Shown here: piece by piece, positions 8,252 to 16,875 of the stretch | How positions within the stretch are numbered: the stretch's first letter is position 1 | How the letters are laid out: every line of letters starts with the position of its first letter | Source: Desulfonatronum thiodismutans | Lineage (GTDB): Bacteria > Desulfobacterota > Desulfovibrionia > Desulfovibrionales > Desulfonatronaceae | Assembly: GCF_000717475.1 (NCBI RefSeq) | Contig: NZ_JPIK01000005.1 | Location: 228,809-292,808, forward strand | Reading direction: 5' to 3' | Length of the DNA stretch: 64,000 nt | Position numbers and translations under genes: made by a program | The notes under the pieces: generated by a model | The model's database searches: none | What the model saw: only the letters and a program-made list of their open reading frames with translations | Told to the model about the DNA's origin: nothing

Positions 8252-9421
8252 CTAGGCCGACTCTTGTTTACCGATGTGCAATCCGGCTTCCAGACGATCC
8301 CGAATCTGTTTCGGGTTCCAAGCCGTGGCGCCCTGACGGACCTCGAAGTGCAGGTGGGGGCCGGTGGAGCGACCGGTGGAGCCCACCGTGGCGATCTGTT
8401 GCCCAGCCTGGATTTTGTCTCCGACCTTGACCGTGTTTCCGTCGTTGTGAGCGTAGTAGGAACGCCATCCTCCAGCATGCTCCAGAACCACCATGTTCCC
8501 GTATCCGCCGCGTTGGCCCACGAAGACCACCCGCCCGTCCCAGGCCGCCCCGATGGGCGTCCCCTTGGGGGCAACCATGTCCACGCCGGAGTGCCAGGCC
8601 TGCTCCCCGGTGAACGGGTCCCGACGCCAGCCGAACCCGGAGCTGACCCGGCCTTCAAGAGGCCAGTGCATGGGGGGCAGAATCGGAGAGGGCGAATCGA
8701 TGTTTCCGGTTGGGCTCAGGCCGTCGACCGACCCCGGGTGTTCCGGGACTACCCCGCCGCGTTCCTCAATGGACCGGGCAAGGGAGCGCACCATGCTCAT
8801 GGTGCTGGTGGTTCCGGGAATGGTGACGGAGTCGAAGGAAGACGCTCCGGCGCGCCCCGGAGCATCGGGCACGGCGTAAGGCCCTTGGGACGAGGCCACT
8901 TGTGGATAGTTCTCAACTTGAGAGGACTTCTGGTCCTCTTCCGAGGCGACGGAGGCCGTGGGTGGGGTCGTGGTTGGAGCAAGGATGGTCAGGGGCATGG
9001 GCTTGCCCATCGGATCGCTGTCCTTGGTGGCCTGGACCTGGGTTTGCCGGAGCTGCTCGAAGATCATGTCGCCCAGGCCGATACCGCCGCTTCGAGCCAG
9101 GACCGAGGCCATTTCCATGTCAAAATGAGACTGCCAGAATTCTTCACCCTTGCCCCGCAGCGGGTCGTGGTGCGGAACCGTGGCCCGCATCTGCTTGATG
9201 AGCTGGTGCAGGAACATGGCCTCGAAATCCTGACTGGCTTCGCGCAGCTTGCTCTCGTGCTTGGCGGTCGCCGCGTCTTGCGGATCGCCTTTAACGGAGG
9301 CTCTCTGGGAATCCTCGGACGATTCACCGGAACGCAGTCCCCGGAGCGCATCGAAGCGCCGGTGAACATCGCTCTGCCCATGACCGAGCAGCAGGGTGTT
9401 CGTATCCGGCAGGCTGATCAT
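8252..9421 (-). CDS. flgJ: FlgJ-type rod protein fused to an M23 metallopeptidase
   Basis: A 389-residue two-domain protein. Residues of about 55-125 match the FlgJ N-terminal rod-cap domain (KLREASQDFEAMFLHQLIKQM, then FDMEMASVLAR and GGIGLGDMI). Residues 130-250 are a low-complexity linker. Residues 251-389 are a LytM/M23 zinc peptidase with the HxxxD pair His277/Asp281 and the HLH motif His356/His358. In enteric FlgJ the C-terminal domain is a glucosaminidase; here a peptidoglycan endopeptidase takes its place, presumably opening the wall for the rod. Its ATG directly abuts the flgI stop codon (TAG then ATG). It lacks a visible signal peptide, as expected for a flagellar export substrate. 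Confidence 0.9.
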   Translation of the reverse strand: MISLPDTNTLLLGHGQSDVHRRFDALRGLRSGESSEDSQRASVKGDPQDAATAKHESKLREASQDFEAMFLHQLIKQMRATVPHHDPLRGKGEEFWQSHFDMEMASVLARSGGIGLGDMIFEQLRQTQVQATKDSDPMGKPMPLTILAPTTTPPTASVASEEDQKSSQVENYPQVASSQGPYAVPDAPGRAGASSFDSVTIPGTTSTMSMVRSLARSIEERGGVVPEHPGSVDGLSPTGNIDSPSPILPPMHWPLEGRVSSGFGWRRDPFTGEQAWHSGVDMVAPKGTPIGAAWDGRVVFVGQRGGYGNMVVLEHAGGWRSYYAHNDGNTVKVGDKIQAGQQIATVGSTGRSTGPHLHFEVRQGATAWNPKQIRDRLEAGLHIGKQESA

Positions 9422-10543
9422 CTAGATCACCTCCACATCCGCATGCAGCGCTCCGGCCGACTTCAGGGTGCGCAGGATGGAGATCAGGTCGCGGGGCGTC
9501 GCGCCGATGGCGTTGAGGCCGTTGACCAGGTCTTGCAGCGTGGCGCCTTCCAGCAGGGTCAGGCGGCGATCTTCCTCGCGAATGCCCAGTTCGGTGCGGG
9601 GAACCACGGCTGTTTGGCCCAAAGAGAAAGGTTGAGGCTGGACCACCTCCGGACGCTCGGACACGACGATGTGCAGATTGCCGTGGGCCACGGCGACCTT
9701 GGACAGACGGACGTTCTGGCCCACGACCACGGTGCCGGTCTTCTCATCCACCACGACCCGGGCACGTGAGTCCGGCGTGATGGGCAGGCCCTCCAGGGCC
9801 GCGATGAAGGGAACCAGATTGCCCTGGTACATTTCCGGGATGTCCACTTCGATGGTGGAGACGTCCATGGCCCGGGCCAGGGGGGTGCCGAAGTTGGCGT
9901 TGATCCGGTCCACAACCTGGACCGCTGTGGAAAAGTCCTTGGTCTGGAGATGCAGAACCACGTTATGCTGCTCATTGAACTGGAAGGGGACGGAGCGTTC
10001 CACCGTGGCTCCGTTGGGGATCAGGCCCACGGTGGTGATGTTTTTCTGAGCCTGGGCCGCATCGCCGCCGGCGCTGAACCCACCCAGAAGCAAGGGGCCC
10101 TGGGCCAGGGCGTAGGTCTGGCCGTCCACGCCGCGTAGCGGGGTCATCAGCAGGACGCCACCCAGGAGGCTGGTGGCGTCGCCCACTGAGGACACGGACA
10201 CGTCCAGGTTGGAACCCGCTCGGGACGAAACGGGCATTTGGGTGGTGACCATCACCGCGGCCACGTTGCGAACCCGCAACCTGGAGCGATCCACCCGCAC
10301 CCCCATCCGCTCCAGCATGTTGGTCATGGACTGGATGGTGAACTCCGCTCCCCGACGGTCGCCGGTGCCCGACAGACCAACCACCAGGCCGTAACCCACC
10401 AATTGGTTGTTGCGGTCGCCGGCCACCGTGGCGATGTCCTTGATCCGGACGCTGGCCTGGGCCGGATTCGTTCCCATCAGCGCGAATAAGAAGCCCATGG
10501 CGAGAACCAGCACGGCTGAAGTCTTGAAATATCTCTTCCACAT
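9422..10543 (-). CDS. flgI: flagellar P-ring protein FlgI
   Basis: A 373-residue periplasmic P-ring subunit. The ATG at 10543 is preceded by GGAGGAAAATTGT, a strong ribosome site, and begins a signal peptide with cleavage expected after NPAQA. Conserved features include [45 protein letters not shown] and the C-terminal [19 protein letters not shown]. The length is close to that of E. coli FlgI (365). It follows flgH with a 200-base gap that holds a long inverted hexanucleotide array, and it is immediately followed by flgJ. Confidence 0.97.
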   Translation of the reverse strand: MWKRYFKTSAVLVLAMGFLFALMGTNPAQASVRIKDIATVAGDRNNQLVGYGLVVGLSGTGDRRGAEFTIQSMTNMLERMGVRVDRSRLRVRNVAAVMVTTQMPVSSRAGSNLDVSVSSVGDATSLLGGVLLMTPLRGVDGQTYALAQGPLLLGGFSAGGDAAQAQKNITTVGLIPNGATVERSVPFQFNEQHNVVLHLQTKDFSTAVQVVDRINANFGTPLARAMDVSTIEVDIPEMYQGNLVPFIAALEGLPITPDSRARVVVDEKTGTVVVGQNVRLSKVAVAHGNLHIVVSERPEVVQPQPFSLGQTAVVPRTELGIREEDRRLTLLEGATLQDLVNGLNAIGATPRDLISILRTLKSAGALHADVEVI

Positions 10544-10590
10544 ACAATTTTCCTCCAGATTGCCGCCAGGGCAAAGGTGTCTCATGCTCG

Positions 10591-10720
10591 CATCGGAATC
10601 AGGTCGTAATCGAAATCGAAATCGAAATCGGGATCGAAATCGAAAAGAGCTTGATCAAAGAGCACTGAAACAACCCTGGCAATATCGATTTCGATTGCGA
10701 TTTCGATTTCGATACCGATT
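10591..10720. repeat. inverted hexanucleotide array (ATCGAA)n ... (TTCGAT)n
   Basis: In the gap between flgH and flgI the plus strand carries consecutive ATCGAA/ATCGGG units (about 10,598-10,645), a roughly 35-base spacer, then the complementary TCGATT/TTCGAT units (10,682-10,720). The two arms can pair over about 40 bases with few mismatches, giving a large stem-loop in the flgH-flgI transcript. Similar arrays occur near 27,806-27,887 and 29,075-29,165. No protein-coding signal is convincing here: the plus-strand frame encodes a monotonous RNRNRN string. Confidence 0.8.
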
Positions 10721-10744
10721 AGAAATGGGTTCGTTTATGTAACC

Positions 10745-11479
10745 CTAAAACGGCCAGACATTGTCCAGTATCCGGGTCAGCCATCCGGGCCGTTGTTTGT
10801 CCGCCAGAACACCCATGCCGTAGAATTCGATGGTTGCGTCGGCCATGTGGGTGGAGAGGATGGTGTTGTCCGGGTCGATGTCCGTGGATCGGACCAGTCC
10901 CCGAACCACGACGATCTGGGTTTCGTTGTTCACACGGGTTTCCCGTGCGCCCTCCACCTGCATCAGGCCGTTGGGAAGCGTCTTGACAACCCGCGCGCCG
11001 ACGGTGGCCGTGATGGTGGACTCCCGCTTGGTTTCCCCGTCGCCCTTGAAGGAGTTGGAGGTCTTGGCGCTGATCAACGGGGTATCTCCGAATTGGCCCC
11101 GTTCAATGCCCAAGACCGGCAGGCCCGCGTTGATCAGCCGTTGGTCCAAAAGATGCTCGATGCCCATGCCGATGTTGGACTCCCTGGACGTGTCCGTGGT
11201 GGCCTTGTTCGTGGCCTTGCTTTCCTCCACGACCTTGATCCGGACGATGTCCCCCACCCGCCTGGCCCGGTTGTCCGCGAAGAGCAGCTCCGCGCTGGCC
11301 GGGTTGAACAGCGAGCCGGGATTGAGTTCGGCCGGTTGGGGGTAGTCCACGGTTTGGGTCAGTATCGGGCTCGGCATGCTTTGGGTCCTGGCCGGGGCGC
11401 AGGCGAACCCGCTCAGCCCGAGGACCATTACCAGGGTCATGAGTACGGATGTTTGTATGGAGAGTGTTTTGTCGGTCAT
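10745..11479 (-). CDS. flgH: flagellar L-ring protein FlgH
   Basis: A 244-residue outer-membrane ring subunit. The ATG at 11479 has GAGGA about ten bases upstream; the frame extends further but without a site. A hydrophobic signal (SVLMTLVMVLGLSGFAC) ends in a cysteine, consistent with the lipoprotein nature of FlgH, although GFAC is a loose lipobox. Conserved family segments are GSLFNPASAELLFADNRARRVGDIVRI, SNSFKGDGETKRESTITATV, GLMQVEGARE and VRGLVR. It is between flgA and flgI in the rod/ring operon. Confidence 0.95.
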   Translation of the reverse strand: MTDKTLSIQTSVLMTLVMVLGLSGFACAPARTQSMPSPILTQTVDYPQPAELNPGSLFNPASAELLFADNRARRVGDIVRIKVVEESKATNKATTDTSRESNIGMGIEHLLDQRLINAGLPVLGIERGQFGDTPLISAKTSNSFKGDGETKRESTITATVGARVVKTLPNGLMQVEGARETRVNNETQIVVVRGLVRSTDIDPDNTILSTHMADATIEFYGMGVLADKQRPGWLTRILDNVWPF

Positions 11480-11550
11480 CGCATTATCCTCGTGTTTTCT
11501 TGAATTGGTCGGATCTCCAACTCGAAAGCGCAACGCGATAACGAATCGGC

Positions 11551-12549
11551 TCACCTGACCACCACGGTTTCATAATCCCGGATACGGGCCAGGACTTCAC
11601 TATTGTTTTGCAAGTTTCGTACCGTGATGGTTTCCCCAATGGCACCGTCCTGGAGAGCCTGGACCTGGACCTGCAACCGGACCAGCTCGCCTTCATAGAG
11701 CAGCGTGATAACTTCTCCACGGCGAACGGCGGGCAGGGGTTCCAGGGCGGACAGGTAGACGACCTGGTTCATGCCCACCGGAGAGCGAATCTGCCACGGT
11801 CCGCCGGTCCCGTCCCAGACCTGTTCCCGCAAATAGGCCAAGTTCTTGCGCTGGAAGGTGACGTCGTCCAGGTCCAGCGGATTCCCCCGGTTTAGCGGTC
11901 GTCCCGCCGTGGGTACGGTTTGCCAGACGTCAAGAAAAACCGTGCCGGTGAGGCGGCGCGTGATGCGTTCGTCCACGGAGCGAACCAAAAAGCGCAAGCT
12001 GTTGCGTCCGGGTTGCGGATCCGCGGCCAGCTCCAGTTCCAGGGTGTCCTGAATGTGAGGCAGAAAAATATGGCTCGGAAGGCGAAAGTCGCGAACGGTA
12101 ATTTCTTCTCCCAGCGAGCGGACCTTCGGGGTCAAAAAAGTGACGACGCGGGATCGCAGCTCTTCCTCCAGCACCACCTGCCCTCCGCCCTGGATCACGA
12201 CTTGGCTCGGGATGCGCGTGGAGGCGGCGGCGTGGCCGACGTACTGCCGAAGCATGCCTGCCAAGCGGTCTTGGGAAAAAGTCAGGGTCTTGCCGCTGTC
12301 CGGAGCGGGCCACATGGGACGATCGGCGAGGCTCGTCCACTGGGCGCGGCCATGATCCGTCAACGGCACGGCGATGTCTCCAAACCGGACCACCTCGTCC
12401 TGGACCGCTGCCACGGGCTGAATCATATAATGCCAGTAACCCCGCTGGGCCTCGATCGGCTCTGCACGGACGGTCAGGCCGACCGCCGTCAAAAGCGCGA
12501 GAACCAGAATGAAACGAGTTGGAGAAGTTTGCATGGTCTGCCTTCTCAT
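11551..12549 (-). CDS. flgA: flagellar P-ring chaperone FlgA
   Basis: A 332-residue periplasmic protein with a signal sequence (FILVLALLTAVGLTVRAEP). The C-terminal half contains the SAF/FlgA core: GRPLNRGNPLDLDDVTFQRKNL, SPVGMNQVVYLSALEP, RRGEVITLLYEGELVRL and a final GETITVRNLQNNSEVLARI-type strand pair. FlgA assists FlgI polymerisation into the P ring. Two in-frame ATGs (12549 and 12534) are possible; both have purine-rich sites. It is longer than enteric FlgA (about 219) because of an N-terminal extension common in deltaproteobacteria. It lies 23 bases after flgG. Confidence 0.92.
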   Translation of the reverse strand: MRRQTMQTSPTRFILVLALLTAVGLTVRAEPIEAQRGYWHYMIQPVAAVQDEVVRFGDIAVPLTDHGRAQWTSLADRPMWPAPDSGKTLTFSQDRLAGMLRQYVGHAAASTRIPSQVVIQGGGQVVLEEELRSRVVTFLTPKVRSLGEEITVRDFRLPSHIFLPHIQDTLELELAADPQPGRNSLRFLVRSVDERITRRLTGTVFLDVWQTVPTAGRPLNRGNPLDLDDVTFQRKNLAYLREQVWDGTGGPWQIRSPVGMNQVVYLSALEPLPAVRRGEVITLLYEGELVRLQVQVQALQDGAIGETITVRNLQNNSEVLARIRDYETVVVR

Positions 12550-12572
12550 CCGTTTACCTTCCCCTCCTTACA

Positions 12573-13355
12573 TTACCGCTTGAGCTGCGTGGCGGTCTGA
12601 AGCATCTGGTCGGAGGTCTGGATGGCCTTGGAGTTGATTTCGTAGGCCCGCTGGCCGGTGATCAGCCGGACCATCTCCTCGACCATGTCCACGTTGGAGC
12701 CTTCCAGGAAGCCTTGGGCAATGGTGCCGACGTTTTCCTCGCCGGGGACCCCTTCAATGGGATCCCCTGATGCCTCGGTGGGCAGGAACATATTCCGTCC
12801 GATGCTGTTCAGACCGGGCGGGTTAACAAAGGTAAACAGCGGGATGTCCGCGCCGGCCAACTCCTCGCCGAATCTGTCCATGGCCACGATGCGTCCGTTT
12901 TCCGTGACCACGATATTCTGGGTTTCCTGAGGCACGATGAATTCTGGCTGCAGGGCGTAGCCGTTGGCCGTGACCACCTGTCCTTCGTTGGTCAGCTTGA
13001 AGGCTCCGGCGCGGGTGTAGGCGAAGTCGCCGTTCACATCCACCTGGAAAAAACCGTCGCCTTCAATGGCCAGGTCCAAGGGGTTCCCGGTGTTTTGGAA
13101 AGACCCGGTGGAGAATTCCTTGTGCACGGTCACGGGGCGAACTCCCATGCCCACCTGAAGCCCGGTGGGAATCCGGTCTCCGGCGGCATTGGCAGCACCG
13201 GCGATTTTCATGGTTTGGTACATCAAATCTTCGAATTCAGCCCGGCTTTTCTTGAAACCCGTGGTGCTGACGTTGGCCAGGTTGTTGGACGTGACGTCGA
13301 TGTTCATCTGCATGGCTTGCATGCCCGAGGCCGCCGTCCATAAGGAGCGCATCAT
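12573..13355 (-). CDS. flgG: flagellar distal rod protein FlgG
   Basis: A 260-residue FlgG, the same length as the E. coli protein. The N-terminal signature MMRSLWTAASGM and NIDVTSNNLANVSTTGFKK and the C-terminal helix (EEMVRLITGQRAYEINSKAI) are textbook rod-protein features. The GNPLDLAIEGDGFFQV core of domain D1 is intact. The second ATG (13352) is an equally possible start. It follows flgF after 35 bases. Confidence 0.97.
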   Translation of the reverse strand: MMRSLWTAASGMQAMQMNIDVTSNNLANVSTTGFKKSRAEFEDLMYQTMKIAGAANAAGDRIPTGLQVGMGVRPVTVHKEFSTGSFQNTGNPLDLAIEGDGFFQVDVNGDFAYTRAGAFKLTNEGQVVTANGYALQPEFIVPQETQNIVVTENGRIVAMDRFGEELAGADIPLFTFVNPPGLNSIGRNMFLPTEASGDPIEGVPGEENVGTIAQGFLEGSNVDMVEEMVRLITGQRAYEINSKAIQTSDQMLQTATQLKR

Positions 13356-13390
13356 TGAGGTTTTCCTCCGTCTATTTCAGTGCATTATTG

Positions 13391-14167
13391 CTATCGGGGT
13401 GAAGCCACTTCCCGGATGACCTTCTGGTCCGCTTCCTGGGCCGTGTGCATCACCTTCTGGTAGGCTTCGAAACTGCGATGGGCCTCGATCATGCTGACCA
13501 TCTCGCTGACCACTTCCACGTTGGCTTGTTCCAGATAGCCCTGCACGACCGTGGCGTTGTCCGCGGGCAGCTCGGCGGCCTCGACTCCGGCTCGAAGCCG
13601 GAACATGTTCTGGCCCAGTTTTTCCAATACCTGTGGGTTGTCGAAGGTCACCAGGTCAAAATTGCCCACGGGCTCGCCATTGGCTTGGATGGCGCCGTCG
13701 GGGCCGATGACGATCCGGGCGTTGGGCTCCAGGTTCACGGGACCGCCGTCCACGAGCACGGGAAAGCCTTGATTCGTAACCAGTTCGCCGTCCGGGGTGA
13801 GACGGAAATTGCCGTTACGAGTGTAAAAGTCTCCTTCCAAGGTGCGGACCTTGAAGAAGCCATCGCCTTCAATGGCCGCGTCCAGGGGATTGCCGGTCTC
13901 CTTAGCCGATCCTTGGGCGAAGTCGATGTGGGTCAGGGCGATCCGGTTCTGGGCCAGCTCGTCCGGGACGGGGAGCAGCGATTTTTCGTTGATGGCGGAA
14001 ATAGGGTCCAGCATGCCGTGGCCGAAGCGGATGAAGACGTCCCGAAAGGCCATGGTTTCACGCTTGTATCCCGTGGTGTTTACGTTCGCCAAATTGTTGG
14101 CGGTGTTTGCCAAGCGGTGTTCCTGGGTCAGGGCGCCGAACAGGGCGTTATACATACTGGTCTGCAT
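13391..14167 (-). CDS. flgF: flagellar rod protein FlgF
   Basis: A 258-residue proximal rod protein. The start is the ATG at 14167, preceded by AGGAGG seven bases away; the longer open frame upstream runs through the tRNA-Gly gene and is not coding. It begins MQTSMYNALFGALTQEHRLA, has NTANNLANVNTTGYKR and NPLDAAIEGDGFFKV, and ends with the rod-type helix (SEMVSMIEAHRSFEAYQKVM). It is the first gene of the flgF-G-A-H-I-J-N-K-L-csrA-fliW run, and a sigma54-type promoter lies directly upstream. Confidence 0.96.
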   Translation of the reverse strand: MQTSMYNALFGALTQEHRLANTANNLANVNTTGYKRETMAFRDVFIRFGHGMLDPISAINEKSLLPVPDELAQNRIALTHIDFAQGSAKETGNPLDAAIEGDGFFKVRTLEGDFYTRNGNFRLTPDGELVTNQGFPVLVDGGPVNLEPNARIVIGPDGAIQANGEPVGNFDLVTFDNPQVLEKLGQNMFRLRAGVEAAELPADNATVVQGYLEQANVEVVSEMVSMIEAHRSFEAYQKVMHTAQEADQKVIREVASPR

Positions 14168-14194
14168 CGCGATTCCTCCTGGTTTTGGATTCAA

Positions 14195-14209
14195 GCAAAT
14201 TCCAAGCCA
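14195..14209 (-). promoter_or_regulatory. sigma54-type promoter for the flgF operon
   Basis: Read on the minus strand the sequence is TGGCTT-GGAAT-TTGC, with GG and GC separated by ten bases as sigma54 requires (consensus TGGCAC-N5-TTGC). It ends 28 bases from the flgF ATG, so the transcript would start just ahead of the AGGAGG ribosome site. The leader would be short. Rod and hook operons are commonly class II sigma54-dependent genes, which agrees with this placement. No activator site was identified. Confidence 0.7.
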
Positions 14210-14275
14210 TTTTTCCTGAGCTGGGTGCTTGACAAGTTCCAGGGCCTTGAGCATATGAACGACTGCGTTTCGCTG

Positions 14276-14351
14276 GCGGGCGTAGCTCAGCTGGTAGAGT
14301 ACAAGCTTCCCAAGCTTGGTGTCGCGGGTTCGACTCCCGTCGCCCGCTCCA
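14276..14351 (+). tRNA. tRNA-Gly (anticodon CCC)
   Basis: A complete cloverleaf: acceptor GCGGGCG pairs with CGCCCGC, the D arm is GCTCAGCTGGTAGAGT, the anticodon stem CAAGC/GCTTG encloses TTCCCAA with anticodon CCC at 14309-14311, and the T arm contains GGTTCGACTCC. The discriminator is T and CCA is encoded at 14349-14351. It lies between the divergent flgF operon and rimP. Confidence 0.95.
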
Positions 14352-14455
14352 TCTTTATTCGCAGCATCCTGATCGGTAGCGGCCCGGCCGCACAACAAAG
14401 ACGACGAACGGGGTGGGCCATGTGGTCCACTTTTTTTTTGGATTTTCAGACAGCC

Positions 14456-14944
14456 ATGCAGACTTCTCCCCCTTCTTCCCGCGCCCGGTCGGAAGAAATC
14501 CTTCGCCATCTGGAGTTATTGGTTTTGCCCGTTGTTCACGGCCTCGGTCTGGAACTTTGGGGGGTGGAGTATCTGCCCCTGGGTCGCAAGGCGTTGATCC
14601 GCATCTATATCGACGCCGAGAGCGGACCGACCATCGAGCAGTGCGCCATGGTCAGCCGCCAGCTTGGCCCTGCTCTGGAAATCGACGAACGACTTCCCGG
14701 TGCCTTTAATCTGGAGGTCTCCTCGCCCGGCCTGGAGCGTCGGTTCTTCAAGCCGGAGCAACTCCAAGGCTACCTTGGGCGGACCGTCCAGGCCCAGCTC
14801 CATGAGCCGCTGGAAGGACGCAAATCCTATCGCGGCGAGCTGTCCGCGGTGGACGACCCGACGGTCACGCTTGTGGAAAACGGTGCACCGCTGGCGTTGA
14901 ATTGGAACCAAATAAAGAAGATTCATTTGATCCATGCGTTTTGA
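14456..14944 (+). CDS. rimP: ribosome maturation factor RimP
   Basis: A 162-residue RimP, needed for maturation of the 30S subunit. It shows the two-domain pattern: an N-terminal alpha/beta part (PVVHGLGLELWGVEYL, KALIRIYID, TIEQCAMVSRQL) with the conserved LEVSSPGLERRF motif, then an SH3-like C-terminal barrel (GRTVQAQLHEPLEGRKSYRG to WNQIKKIHLI). The start is uncertain: the ATG at 14456 gives the usual family length, while another ATG at 14420 also lies in frame; neither has a strong site. It heads the nusA-infB cluster, as is common. Confidence 0.92.
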   Translation: MQTSPPSSRARSEEILRHLELLVLPVVHGLGLELWGVEYLPLGRKALIRIYIDAESGPTIEQCAMVSRQLGPALEIDERLPGAFNLEVSSPGLERRFFKPEQLQGYLGRTVQAQLHEPLEGRKSYRGELSAVDDPTVTLVENGAPLALNWNQIKKIHLIHAF

Positions 14945-15095
14945 CTCGAAACCGCCGAACGATTCCGGAACGGAAAGGGCTTTGGGAATCGGCGCATGGT
15001 TTCGACACATATGAAGAATTGCCGAAAACAATGATGATTGTTGCCGGCCGGAGGCGCGAAACGGCCCCGGCCCTGATATTATCCTGGAGGACGAG

Positions 15096-16577
15096 ATGAG
15101 CGCCGAACTGCGCAAGGCCATTGAGCAAATCAGTAAAGACAGAGGAATCCACAAGGATCTTCTCATTGACACCTTGGAACGGGCCGTGCGGTCCTCGGTG
15201 ACCAAAAAGCTGGGCGAGGATGTGGATATCGAGGTCACCTTCAACGAGGACAAGGGCGGCTTCGACGTCTATCAGTTCAAACGGGTGGTGGAGGAGATCG
15301 TCGATCCGGTCAGCGAGATTCTGCTTGAGGACGCCAAGCATCACGACCCCAATGTTCAGTTGGAGGACGAACTCGGTTTCGAACTGAAAGTGGAAGACTT
15401 GGGCCGGATTGCCGCCCAGTCCGCCAAGCAGGTCATCATCCAGCGGATGCGCGAAGCGGAGCAGGAAATCATTTACGAGGAGTACAAGGACCGCAAGCGG
15501 GAGATCGTCAGCGGGTCCATCCAGCGCCGGGATCGTTCCGGCTGGATCATCAACCTCGGTCGAACCGAAGCCTTGTTGCCCAAGGAAGAGCAGATTCCCA
15601 AGGAGCGGTTCCGGCGCGGCGATCAAATTCAGGCCCTGCTTTTCGACGTGCGCAAGGAAGGGCGCGGCCCGCAGATCATCGTCTCCCGGTCGCATCCGGA
15701 TTACCTGACCGTGCTGTTTCATCGTGAAGTGCCGGAAGTGGGAGATGGATTCGTGCGGATCATGGGCGTGGCCAGGGACCCGGGCAGCCGGGCCAAGGTG
15801 GCGGTGATGTCCACTGATCGCGACGTGGATCCGGTGGGCGCCTGTGTTGGAGTCCGCGGCTCTCGGATTCAGAACATCGTCCAGGAACTGCGCGGCGAGC
15901 GGATCGATATTATTGTCTGGAGCCCGGAGATCACCACCTACGCGGTGAACGCTCTGTCTCCGGCGAGGATTTCCCGAATCACCGTGGACGAGGAAGACGG
16001 CGTCCTGGAAGTCGTGGTTCCGGATGATCAGCTTACATTGGCCATCGGGCGCAAGGGGCAGAACGTCAAGCTGGCGGCCAAGCTGTTGGGTTGGAAGATC
16101 GATATTTTCACGGAGAGCCGCTTCGGGACCATGTACAAGGATCGGCAGGGGCTGGAGCAGTTGGTCAGCGTGGCCGAAGTGCCTCTGGAAGCCTTTTTGG
16201 CCGCCGGCTTCAACAGCCCCATGGCCGTGGCCGAGGCCGACGACGAGCAACTGTTGACCATTCAGGGGCTGGACGAGGCCAAGGTCGCCGATGTTCGTTC
16301 AGCCATCAATTTTCTTGGCCTGATCGAACGTCCTGAGGAAGATGATGCCGAAGGCGACGAAGAGGCCGTGGACTCAGGTGCTGAGCTGAATGAAGCCGTG
16401 GATTACGATCTCGGAGAGTCTGAGAACGGGCCCGGAAGCGAGCTCGAGGAAGCAACGGAGGAAGCCGTTGAGGCGAGTGAAGAGACGGAAGCAGGTTTGG
16501 CCGAGAAGGTTGAAGGCGCTTTGGCCGGAGAAACGGGCATAAGCGCGGACCCCGAGGCGGAGCGTGTCCGAGAATGA
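15096..16577 (+). CDS. nusA: transcription termination/antitermination factor NusA
   Basis: A 493-residue NusA that binds RNA polymerase and nascent RNA. The start ATG has GGAGG about seven bases upstream. Domains in order: N-terminal polymerase-binding domain (1-130, MSAELRKAIEQISKDRGIHK), S1 domain (about 135-200, GSIQRRDRSGWIINLG), and two KH domains (about 205-345) with DPVGACVGVRGSRIQNI and AIGRKGQNVKLAA. After a short helix-hairpin region (LTIQGLDEAKVADVRSAI) the protein ends in an acidic tail of about 75 residues rich in Glu, unlike the AR1/AR2 repeats of E. coli. It overlaps ylxR by 14 bases. Confidence 0.97.
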   Translation: MSAELRKAIEQISKDRGIHKDLLIDTLERAVRSSVTKKLGEDVDIEVTFNEDKGGFDVYQFKRVVEEIVDPVSEILLEDAKHHDPNVQLEDELGFELKVEDLGRIAAQSAKQVIIQRMREAEQEIIYEEYKDRKREIVSGSIQRRDRSGWIINLGRTEALLPKEEQIPKERFRRGDQIQALLFDVRKEGRGPQIIVSRSHPDYLTVLFHREVPEVGDGFVRIMGVARDPGSRAKVAVMSTDRDVDPVGACVGVRGSRIQNIVQELRGERIDIIVWSPEITTYAVNALSPARISRITVDEEDGVLEVVVPDDQLTLAIGRKGQNVKLAAKLLGWKIDIFTESRFGTMYKDRQGLEQLVSVAEVPLEAFLAAGFNSPMAVAEADDEQLLTIQGLDEAKVADVRSAINFLGLIERPEEDDAEGDEEAVDSGAELNEAVDYDLGESENGPGSELEEATEEAVEASEETEAGLAEKVEGALAGETGISADPEAERVRE

Positions 16578-16875
16578 GTCCCAAAGGGCGGGCAACGGTC
16601 TTCCCGAAGATGTTTCGAGGGAACCATTGAAATCCCAGCCGAGACGACACGCCGGGCACGTGCCTGAACGGACGTGCGTCGTCTGCCGCCGGAAGGCTCC
16701 CAAGATTGAGTTGCGGCGATTCGTGCGCGACTCTGAACGAGGACCTCTTGTTGACCTCCGTCAGCAACTGCCCGGGCGGGGACTTTACGTATGCAATCAA
16801 TCATCATGTTTGGATAAATTGACGTCGACAGGGAAACGTCGGAAGCGGTGCAAGGGAGAAATGCATGGCCAATAA
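16564..16875 (+). CDS. ylxR: YlxR family (DUF448) RNA-binding protein
   Basis: A 103-residue member of the YlxR/DUF448 family, encoded between nusA and infB as in many bacteria. It begins with GTG inside the nusA 3' end (14-base overlap) and itself overlaps infB by 11 bases. Family motifs are [19 protein letters not shown] and the GRGLYVC turn, followed by a basic C-terminus. The fold is a small nucleic-acid-binding alpha/beta domain; a nucleoid or RNA-processing role has been proposed for homologues, but no role can be read from the sequence here. Confidence 0.88.
   Translation: MSENESQRAGNGLPEDVSREPLKSQPRRHAGHVPERTCVVCRRKAPKIELRRFVRDSERGPLVDLRQQLPGRGLYVCNQSSCLDKLTSTGKRRKRCKGEMHGQ

Noticed and set aside
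8204-9769. A 521-codon open frame on the plus strand opposite flgJ and flgI
   Set aside because: The opposite strand carries FlgJ-M23 and FlgI with intact motifs; the plus-strand translation is compositionally biased and unrecognisable.
13391-14509. A longer FlgF reaching to 14509
   Set aside because: The extension runs antisense through the tRNA-Gly gene; the rod-protein N-terminus MQTSMYNALF starts at 14167 with AGGAGG upstream.
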